A model generated the notes under the pieces. That model searched no databases, was not told the DNA's origin, and saw only the letters and a list, made by a program, of their open reading frames with translations. Shown here one piece after another: positions 55,200 to 64,000 of a stretch of DNA of 64,000 nt. A program made the translations under genes and the position numbers. Within the stretch, counting starts at the first letter, position 1; each line of letters begins with the position of its first letter. This stretch comes from Cryptomeria japonica (Eukaryota; Streptophyta; Pinopsida; Cupressales; Cupressaceae), in contig NC_081414.1 in the NCBI RefSeq assembly GCF_030272615.1, positions 763,535,648-763,599,647 on the forward strand. The letters run 5' to 3'.

Positions 55200-57650
55200 T
55201 GTTGGTATTGTGTTGAAATTGATGTCAACCAGTATAGACTAGCTACCAATATAAGGGATGTATGTGCAGCTCTATGATGGATGCATATCGAATGTGATAT
55301 CTTTGATGTCACTTAGTGTTGCAGTTCACCATAAGGGAGAGAATGTCATTCAGTACAATGACCATTAGAGTCACTGGTACACAAGTTAGTGTTTCACTTG
55401 TGTATAAGATATGGATAAGAGACCAGATTAATATAACAATAGGTAAATGATGACATCTTTCCGTGGGCAAGATATTGAGCTATTAATTATGATGAAGAGG
55501 CAAAGTGTTATCTAAATCACATAAATACGGGAGGAGGAGGATGTATAGATCACTGGTAAGCTGTGTGGATGTAGAACAACATCACTCCCACCAGATAGAG
55601 TAGAAGTCACCATATGAAGAGATGACTAACAGTGAGTGTGCCCAATCGTATCACATGAGCCTTTTTCAAGATATGTTGCACAAGTAGGTAAGCCACATGA
55701 GTGCATTGTAGGATGCAGATGGCAGGGATTGACTACCACTGGTAAGTGGAGCTTATCTCCTATTATGCATAGTGTGAATCATAGATCTATGAGATAAGGA
55801 AGAAGAGGTAAAGGCAAGTGTTTGAAGGCTCACAACAGATTTACTGATGAATCTCAAAGGTGCCTCTAGCGCATGAAATCAGGGTTATGCAATGGACAAC
55901 AGAGAAGGCATGATGTGTTGTCAAGACAAATGAAGAGTGATGAGTTTGTCATTTTGACAAACCGGATGAGATATTGTCTGAACTGATGATGAAGAAGGAA
56001 AGACTGGGTAGCTATAGACAAAGAATGCAACCGACATGCAGATGCCTTAGATGGAATCATTTGAAGGATGATGACATGGTGTCATCAAAGTGTTTACCGG
56101 TAAGTATGTCCACCAGTAATACAACAATGTGTAGATGCAGAAGACTCCCATCTGATGAGATGTGCATCAGGTAGGTTAGCAAGAGTGTTGACTGGTTGAG
56201 TATTCCATTGGAAAAGAAGTAGAGTGCAAGGTTGAACCGGTAAGGGTTTGTATGAGTAAGAGGGTTTACCAGATGATCAAGTGTGAACTGACCCAATCCT
56301 AGTAAGTTGAATGCTAAGTTGGATGCTGACATGTGCAATATGCAGGTGCCAAGTGGCAAGAAGGCAGAAGTCGATGAAGGTGTTTTTATCATCGAGGCAT
56401 GGTAGGTTTTTTTATGGTTGATCATCTAATATGGAGCCCATGATTTGTGGATCAGATTAGAGGATTGCAGCTCAAGGAACAATGAATGATAGAAGGAGAT
56501 TAGGCAGTTGTTGGTGCCAAGATAAAAGCAAGGAAATCAGATTGCAGGAGAATCTCAAGAAGGAAACAACTGGGTCATGAATGTGTCAACAAATTTCAAG
56601 GCCAGCAAAATAAGGTCAGGTTTTCTATTCTTGGCAAACATACTTTTGATAGATGGAAAATGTGTGATGGCTTATCCCTCCAAAGTAGGTGTTTGATCCA
56701 AGGTAGATCAGATCAGATTGGATGCAAATTTGGTCAGTAGAAGAAAACCTTAATCGCCCAAAATTTGAATTGGATTTTGGTGGGAAAACAAGTTTATAAA
56801 TATGCAAGCCAAAATCGATGGGGGTTGTCACTGGATGAGAGAATATTGCTGTTGAAGAAGGAAAATTAGTCAAGTGCTCACCAAGAAGGAGAAGAAGAGA
56901 CTGAGTGTGAGTAAGAACAAGGTTGAAGTGTTCAACTGACATCAGAGAGAGAACTGGTAGTTAGTCTTTAAGTCTGCAAAAGGAGTAAACCAGTAGTGAC
57001 ATAACTGACACAAGAAGAGTTTCAGAAGACTGTAGACAAGGAAAGCAAGAGTACTAACAAGGTGTAGTACTGATGGAGAGCACCAACATAGTAGAGAGAG
57101 CTGACAGAGGAGAGTATTGTCGGAGAGAAGAATCGGCAGAGAGAGAATCGACAGTGAATTGGATAGAAGATCTAGTAGAGATATTTGCAGAAGAGTTACA
57201 AAATCCATTTGTAACAAGAAGATAAATTTGGTATAAAACATGTTTTTGTAATCACTGAGTTGGAGCTCGGTGAAGGGGTTGTAGCTCCTTGGGTTGGTGC
57301 CCTAAATTAGGGGTTGGTTCTCCTTGGGTTGGTGCCCTAAATCAGGGGTTGGTGCTCCTTGGGCTAATTCCCTAAACATTGTAATTAGAGTTTCATTGTG
57401 AGGCTGTATTGGAGCAGTAGTCTCCAACATCATTTCTCCACGAGGTTTTTACCATCTTGTGTTTTCCTCATATATGATAGTGTTTTTAGATGTCCTTCTA
57501 TGTGTGAGTGCATTTGTGATTAGTCTTCTTTCTATCTAGTAAGTCTGAATTGAGTTAATTATATTACTGGTATACTTACATAGGATAGTTAAAGTAAAAA
57601 TATTGAGAACCATTAATTCACCCCCTCTCAGTGGTGCATTGTGTCTAACA
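55200..57650 (+). repeat. Element G 5' LTR (2451 bp)
   Basis: TGTTGGTATTGTG...GTCTAACA, matches 62257 onwards and solo LTR F. Contains three tandem 35-base units (57275-57377), the core GGTTTTTACCATCTTGTG near 57443, and the U5 motif TTCACCCCCTCTCAGTGG at about 57617. Confidence 0.92.
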
Positions 57651-57652
57651 AT

Positions 57653-57664
57653 TGCTATTATAGA
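57653..57664 (+). promoter_or_regulatory. Element G primer-binding site, decayed
   Basis: TGCTATTATAGA in the primer-site position, three changes from TGGTATCAGAGC. The following bases (AAGTTCTTGATTG) match the leader of element H (AGGTTCTCGGTTG), which supports the alignment. Confidence 0.65.
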
Positions 57665-58884
57665 ACTAAGTTCTTGATTGATAATCTTTCTCTAGCTTGG
57701 GTAGCTTTTGGCTTAAGGACGCAATGGTCTATTTAGTGTCAATCCTTGCTCCAGTCTTTAATGGTTGAAACTATTCTATTTGGAGTTGTAGAATGGAAGT
57801 CTACCTATCCTCTCTAGGCTTTGATGTGTGGATGTTTGTTGTAAATTGTTGCCCTTGTAAAGTCAGTCCTCCCACCGATTCTGATATAAAGAGAAGAAAC
57901 CAATGTAATGATGCAACAATGAAGGCTATAATCTATGGTTTATTTGATGATGTTTCCTCATAGGTGGATAGATGCAGATTGGAAAAAATCTTATGGGATA
58001 GACTGAAGAAGCTCTATGGAAATGAGCCTACTACTGCATAACTGATATGTGAAGATAAAATGAGAAATGCATCTCATGTACCTGTAGATGTTGAAGGAAG
58101 ATCTGCTAGGAGCCTCAGAAATGATGATGAAGGAATGGACCTCTTCATGGCTCAAGAATCTGAAGATGAGAGGCACACATCTGAAAATGACCATGCAGAT
58201 CACTCCTACCGGCAAGATGTGTTTGGCAGTGATAGTGAAGGTGAAGAAGAAGAGGAAGTAGAAGTTGATCTTGAAGGAGAGCTTGTAAATGCACTTGAAG
58301 AACTCAGTAGAGTAAGAAATGAATACAAGCTATTCAAGAATTCTTCTATAGTGGAGCAGCACCGGTTGATAAAATGCCTTGAAGAATATGAGAAATGTAT
58401 CTCAGAGTTGAAGACTCAAGAAGAAGACACCAAGGAGTGTCAATGTAAATATCTAGCATCCGAGCTAGAGGTGAAAGATAAACAATATAAGCAATTTCTT
58501 GGAGAAATGGAGGTTGTTCGAAACAACCTTGAGAAATGTCAAGATGAGCTAAAGGTAAGAATTTGGTTTGATGGCAGCAGTGATGCCTTGGATAAAATAT
58601 TGAAAAAACAAAAGCATGCCAAGGACACTAAAGGATTAGGTAATGGTTTTGGTGAATGCTCCACCAGCAAGAATGTCCCCCACAATGACATTTTGTTTGT
58701 ATCCTCAAATGGAGAAAAGAAGGGACAAAACTTCACAGTTAGAAATGCTCCCCGAAAGAAGGTTGATCTAACCACAACTAGTGAAGGTTTGCAAACAAGA
58801 ATGAGAACCAGTGCTACAAGAAGGAGGAACACTACAGATCCCAAAGAAAAAGGGAAAATGGGGGGTCAGTGCAAGAAGATGAGT

Positions 58885-60075
58885 CCACTTTTTGGCCAAA
58901 AAGTGGAAGTGTTTTCCCTGATTTTCAGATTTTGTCTCATTTGAGCTTAAATTTTGAAACACTTAGAGATTGAATCTTGGAAAAAGTTAGTAATATAAAA
59001 GATAGCCCTCTGAGTGTACTTTCCAAATATATAATTTATTTTAATACCCACATAATAAAAAATAACTTTTTAAATGGAGTTCTGAAAACTATGTTTTAAA
59101 AATGCCTGTTTCAGGACCATACCATGCATGTCTACGACCCACACTTTTTGACACAATTAAAATTATTTTCACAAACTGTTTTGGGAAATGGTTTGTAACA
59201 CACTGAAGATTGAAGAGCATATTTTTCTGTATTTATTTTTCTAATATTTTTTTTAATTAATTTTTTAATGGCTGTAATTATCGTTTTAAAAATTTGACGT
59301 GTATGACCCACATAATTTGATGTAAACTTTAACATTTTTTGATTTTTTTTTTTTTAAATACAAAAGAATTTTGTGTAGATTGATGACATAATTTTTTTTC
59401 CAAAATTCTTTAAAATAAAAAAGTTATTAAATTAACAAAATTAGTTAATATTTCAAATTTATGGACCTGATTTAGTATAAATTAAATGAAAAATAGTTAA
59501 AATAATCAATTTTTAAATAAATTTACATATTTAGAATCTAGACAGTATAATCTGAAATGGGTTTTAATTTTGTATAAAAATTCTCTGATTAGAGGTGCGT
59601 AAACTATTTCTGAAGTTCATATTTGTGCTTTCATTCATGGAGATTTGAATTTGCAGGTCCATGTCTCAGGTGTGGCCATCCCAGGCCTATCCTGGGCCTA
59701 ATCCCAAGCCAAGTGGCGGGTTGTGGAATCAACTTCCACAAAACGGGCCCCCGATTTCAAACAAGGGTGGCTTGTGGAAAAAAAAGGAAAAATGCCATTT
59801 AGAAATGGGGGCCCGCTTTTAAACAAAACGGGGGCCCGTTTTTAGAAACAGGCCTCGTTTCTAAAAAATGGGCCCCCGTTTTGTTTAAAAGCGAGCCCCC
59901 ATTTTAGAACAAAATGGGGGCTCATTTTTTTTTGCTTCGGACCCCTGTTACCTTTCGGCTCGGGAGCCCGAAGCACAAACGGGCCCCTATTTTTTGAAAA
60001 CAGGCCCTCGTTTATAAGAGCGCATTTTCCAATGCACAGACTTTCGTGAATTTGTTACTCATTACCTTGCACTTT
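58885..60075. mobile_element. Segment J: unexplained insertion in element G gag
   Basis: About 1.2 kb with no frame separates coiled-coil from knuckle sequence of one Gag. It opens with a perfect 22-base palindrome (58885-58906, half-site CCACTTTTTGG), passes through 600 very AT-rich bases, then a GC-rich part with a long hairpin (59803-59904). I cannot find convincing terminal inverted repeats or a target duplication; right boundary between about 60040 and 60100. It may be a small DNA transposon or captured sequence. Confidence 0.5.
59803..59904. repeat. Long inverted repeat (47-base arms, 7-base loop)
   Basis: Left arm 59803-59849 and right arm 59857-59904 are reverse complements apart from two substitutions and one inserted base. 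The loop includes AGGCCT. Each arm holds two GGGGGCCC-like blocks separated by AAACAAAAC. Further single blocks lie at about 59743, 59915, 59978 and 60001. Confidence 0.9.
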
Positions 60076-60925
60076 CCCTGGGAGAAGAAATATTCACCAG
60101 AAGTAAGAACATGAGAAGACAACAAAGACAACATCCTACCAGTAGAAGACAAGGAAGTACTACCACCCACAAGACAAAGCAAGTGTGGGAGAAGAAGAGA
60201 TCCGATGGAAGAAATGGAAAGAATGGACAACCCAAGATCCATCCTCAGAGAAGGAGAAATGGAGATGCTAGACCGGATAAGTCTGTAAGTGATAAACCTT
60301 CCTTCTCCGGTTATTGCTTTGCATGTAATGGTCATGGACATAGGGAAAAAGCATGTAGAAAGGGATCTAGAAGGAATAATCTAGGATCTCATAGTTATCA
60401 TGCATATGAGAAAAATGTATCAAGGAGTATAAACATGCATAATTCCTCTCTCAGTTATGCAAAGAGTGTTTATTATAACTGCAATAGAATTGGCCATAGA
60501 ATTTATGAACGCAGAAAGAAGGACTTGCAATTATATGGAAGTCGGTATAGCAACTATGCTCAACTTAGAAATGGATACAAAGCATATGAAGTCAGAGACC
60601 TACATGGAGTCAAAGGAGAAATGTCCTAGCAAGATCATGAGGTCCACCAGTTTCGGTTGCCAATCAAAACAACATGACCAAAATAAAATGGTCAAACCAA
60701 TAAATTAAGAGATTCCCCAATCATGAAGTTGGGATGGATGATGTGTGCTACTATAGAACTACTTCTCGTTGTGACGAAAAATCTAGAAATACAAGGATCT
60801 ATCAATAGAAGAAGGAAAGACCTACTCCCAAGACTGAAAATGGGAAGAAAAATGTAACCAAGAAGGAATGGAAGAAGAAGCAAGAGGATGCAACCATGGA
60901 CTCACATCGTGCATTCAATGCATAG

Positions 60926-62256
60926 GTGATATCTCCTAAGGCCTAAAGGAGATGCATGACCTCAGGGGAAGTAACATATTGATTAGCTCGTCCAGCCCCT
61001 CAGTAGAAGAGAACACATGGAAGAACAAGTTGTTGTCGATATGAAGGAAGAAAATAAGATGATAAGTATGTGTAGTGGTGGCATTGGATACACATCTACA
61101 AATCAGAGTTGGATCATTACTGCATGTGTCAATAGATGGAGATTAACAGTTGGACTCAAATGCAAAGTGATATAAAATGACAGGAGTTACAAGAAGGTGC
61201 TCTGGTGGTGATGATGGACCAGTACAGGAAATTGGTATTGTGCAAGATGTTATGAGTATGATGTTAATAGGTACTTATAGATTATGTAAGACAATGAGGT
61301 TGGAGATCATTGCATTAGCCCTGGTAACATGGAATGGGGAAGTTATGTCTCAAGTGGTGTTGATGAAGACCTGAATGACATGTTAGCCCGGTTGTTTACT
61401 ATGTAGGCATACATTTTTTTGGGCTAACCAGTTTGATTCATGGTATGATGATGACATTGTATGACATTGTGAAGATCTAGGATCATGTCATAGGCTGTGG
61501 TAGATATAATAGGGCTGATAGATCATTAGATTGATCACATATGCATAGCTCAACCAATATATGGATATGAGTGGTGCCTCGGTATTGGATCTGGCTAGAA
61601 TTATGGACATGAGATGTATAACTCAAGGGGAGTTCAAAGGCTTATGAAGAAGATACAACTTGCTTGAACTTATAAGTGTACTGATTGCCTAAACTATAGA
61701 TGATAGAAATGACTGTAGGAATACCCAAGAGAATTTCATGGTTAAGGGTATCTACGTTTCATTTGGTTGGTTGTATTCATAGTACAATCAAACTTGATTC
61801 TAAAGAAATTTGGGATCAAACCAAAGGTGATGCAATCTAGCCGACAAGTAAGTAGTAGTCACTGACACACCCTTCTGCAAATTGAGAGCTTTAATAATTA
61901 GTATCAGTTTTGCATGCTCAATTGGTGTTAGTTGATGGTTGAGTCCTCCATCTCAAGAGCTGTAACTTGAGAGATTATATCAATTGGTATCAAAATAGGA
62001 GATGCATCTGGTAAAGTGAAAAAGGGGAGAAAAATATTTGACAGTGATCGGTAAATACAAGGAGGTGAGAGACCTTGATAGTGCCCTTGGCCATTGTTGT
62101 CAAAGGGGGAGAAGGATTTTGTAGTATACCACATACTACATGGGTGAGATTCCATGGATTATACAAAGGGGGAGAGTTGGATCACATAAAGGGTGAGAGA
62201 GATTATGTAGTATGCTAGATACTACATGAGTTGACATCAATGCCAAAAGGGGAGAT
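60926..62256 (+). other. Element G non-coding region with three polypurine tracts
   Basis: No frame and no pol motif. Purine tracts CAAAGGGGGAGAAGG at about 62099, CAAAGGGGGAGAGTTGG at about 62165 and CCAAAAGGGGAGATTG at about 62243, the last next to the LTR. TAGTATACCACATACTACATG and TAGTATGCTAGATACTACATGAG make a direct repeat of about 85-base period (62122, 62207). Confidence 0.7.
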
Positions 62257-64000
62257 TGTTGGCATTGTGTTGACATTGATGTCAATCGGTATAATATGGC
62301 TACTGGTATAAGAGATGTATGTGTAACTCTATCATGGATGCATACCAGATGTGATATCTTTGATGTCACTTAGTATTGCAGTTCACCATAAGGGAGAGAA
62401 TGTCATTCAGTACAATGACCATTGGAGTCATTGGTACACAAGTTAGTGTTTGACTTGTGCAGAAGATATGGACAAGAGACAAGTATGATATAACAATTGG
62501 TAAATGATGACATCTATGAGTTGGAAAGATGTTGAGTTGTTGATTGTGATGAAGAGGCAGAGTTCTATCTAAATCACATCAACACAAGAGGTGAAGGATG
62601 TACAAGTCACTCGTACAATGTGTGGATGTAGAACAATGTGACTCCCACTAGATAGAGATGCAGCCACCATGTGAAGAGATGATTGACAGTGAGTGTGCCT
62701 AATCAGATCACATGAGCCTATTTGAAGAGATGTTGCACAAGTAGGGAAGCCACATAAGTGCATTGCAAGATGTAGATGATAGGGATCCACTACCACTAGT
62801 AAGTGGATCTTATCTCCTATTATGAATAGTGTGCATCAGAGTTCTGTGAGAAAAATGAAGAAGAGGTAAAGGCAGGTGTTTGAAGGCTCACACCGTATTT
62901 GCTAGTGAATGTCAAAGATACCTATAGTGCATTAAATCAGGGTTATGCACTAGATTGACAGAGAAGGCCTGATGTATTATCAGGACATATGAAGAGTGAT
63001 GAGTTTGTAACTTTAACAAACCGGTTGAGATATTGTTCGGACTGATGATGAAGAAGGAAAGACTAAGTAGCTGCAAACAAAGAGTGCAACTGAAATGCAG
63101 ATGCCTCAGATGGAATCAGTTGAAGGATGATGACGTGGTGTCATCAAGGTGTTTACCGGTATGTATGCCCACCGGTAATGCAACAATGTGCAAATACAAA
63201 AGACTCCCATCTAATGAACATGTGCATGAGGTAGGTTAGCAAGAGTGTTGACCGGTTCAATATTCCACCAAAAAAGAAGCAAAGTACAAGGTTGAACCGA
63301 TAAGGGTTTTTACTAGTAAGAGGGTATGCTAAATGATCAAGTGTGAATCGACCCAATGTGGGTAAGTTTAATGTTGATTTGGATGCCGACATGTGCAATA
63401 CATAGGTGCCAAGTGGCAAGAAGGCAGAAGTCAGTGAAGGTGTTTATATCATCAAGACATGGTAGGTGTTTTTACAATTGAGCATTTAATATGGAGCCTG
63501 TGATTTGCAGATCAAATTAGAGGATTGCAGCTCAAGGAAGAATTAACGATAGAAGGAGATTAGGGACTTGTTGGCACCAAGATCAAAGCAAGGAAATCAA
63601 ATTGCGAGAGAATCTCAAGAAGGAAATAGTTGGGTCATGAATGTGTCAACAAATTTCAAGGCCGAAAAACAAGGTTAGGTTTGCTATTCTTGGCAAACAT
63701 ACTTTGGATAGATGGAAAATGCTTGATGGCTTATCCCTCCAAAGCAGGTGTGTGATCCAAGGCAGATCAAATCATATTGGATGCAAATTTGGTCGGTAGA
63801 AGAAAACCCTAACCATCCGAAATTTGAATTGGCTTTTAGCAAGAAAACAAGTTTATAAATATGCAAGCCAAAATTGATGGAGGTTGTCACTGGATAAGAA
63901 TGTATTGTTATTGAAGAAGGAAAATTAGCCAAGTTCTCGCAAATAAGGAGAAGAAGAGACTGGGTGTGAGTAAGAACAGGGTTGAAGTGTTCAACTGACA
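62257..64000 (+). repeat. Element G 3' LTR, first 1744 bases
   Basis: Matches 55200 to about 56945 of the 5' LTR; the last ~700 bases, including the tandem units, lie beyond the window. Confidence 0.92.

Larger units (their letters stand above)
57724..60925 (+). pseudogene. gag: Element G Gag: coiled coil and zinc knuckles, split by segment J
   Basis: ATG 57724 begins an UBN2-like start (F-N-G-stop-N-Y-S-I-W-S, like H's F-D-G-S-N-Y-A-F-W). After stops at 57766, 57961 and 58036, an open run of 294 codons (58060-58944) has a Glu-rich block, a long heptad region, L-D-K-I-L-K-K-Q and K-G-L-G, then basic sequence. Much of the UBN2 domain is missing by comparison with H. Beyond J, 60111-60629 has a perfect knuckle C-F-A-C-N-G-H-G-H-R-E-K-A-C (60316-60357) and a decayed one. 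In another frame K-E-W-K-K-K-Q-E-D leads to a stop at 60923-60925, as in C and D. Confidence 0.8.
55200..64000 (+). mobile_element. Element G: large pol-less LTR retrotransposon (Gag only), right end off the window
   Basis: 5' LTR 55200-57650, decayed primer site, Gag ORF 57724-60925 (interrupted by segment J), 1.3 kb non-coding region with three purine tracts, and a 3' LTR from 62257 running off the edge. No protease, integrase, RT or RNase H motif on either strand. It sits in element I; TAAAT (55195-55199) is the candidate duplication. Same LTR family as solo LTR F. Confidence 0.88.

Noticed and set aside
58885-60075. Segment J as a Helitron or as a spliced host exon
   Set aside because: No TC start, no CTRR end with a terminal hairpin, and no sustained frame; a lone TTTGCAG at about 59652 is not enough for a splice site.
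60926-62240. Pol hidden in the G 3' region
   Set aside because: All six frames were scanned for D-S-G, H-H-C-C, D-D-E, Y/F-V-D-D and Y-T-D-A-D-W motifs; none found.

Overview
The window is plant nuclear DNA made almost entirely of old, nested Ty1/copia LTR retrotransposons. I see no intact host gene, rRNA, tRNA or CRISPR array. Every internal primer-binding site is a form of TGGTATCAGAGC (complementary to plant initiator Met-tRNA), purine tracts of the GGGGGAGATTGTTGG type abut the LTRs, and pol has the copia order (protease, GAG-pre-integrase, integrase, RT, RNase H). The AT-rich sequence, the long LTRs (1.0-2.6 kb) and the retention of many old, decayed copies suggest a large-genome seed plant, possibly a gymnosperm. 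That is inference from style, not a database match.

Layout, left to right. (1) 1-18373: element B (minus strand) holds two insertions. Element A (minus, 1-3885, running off the left edge) sits in B's 3' LTR. Element C (plus, 7357-15256, target duplication AGATC) sits in B's integrase. (2) 18374-22771 and 47910-50488: older flanking DNA with a decayed unknown reading frame (19456-20912, minus) and a second frame that was split at 22771 when element D landed. (3) 22772-47904: element D (minus, target duplication CCACC) is expanded to 25 kb by three insertions: element E (plus, 23617-30400) in its 3' LTR, solo LTR F (33906-36516, duplication TTCTT) in its gag, and element H (plus, 37741-46702, duplication TTTAC) in its 5' LTR. 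(4) 50489-55199: element I (minus), cut in its gag-protease linker by element G (plus, 55200 to beyond the right edge). G's own gag is cut by an unexplained roughly 1.2 kb GC-hairpin segment (J, about 58885-60075).

Two Gag types are present. A, B, E and I show the compact UBN2-type Gag or a pol that goes with it. C, D, G and H carry a long coiled-coil Gag with a G-L-G motif and several CX2CX4HX4C knuckles; in C, D and G it has its own stop codon just after a W-K-K-K motif. The extended Gag resembles that of the Sirevirus (SIRE/Maximus) lineage (family-level inference). C has no pol: in its place is a second, roughly 1,100-codon reading frame (10406-13752) that I do not recognise. D has the same first ORF and spacer but then an RT-RNase H fragment, so it looks like a recombinant. 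G has Gag and no pol. C, D and G may therefore be non-autonomous elements mobilised in trans by relatives such as H.

Every coding region is broken by stops or frameshifts, with CAG-to-TAG and other C-to-T or G-to-A changes prominent. No element here looks able to move by itself. The best-preserved parts are the RT of I, the RNase H of E and the integrase of A.
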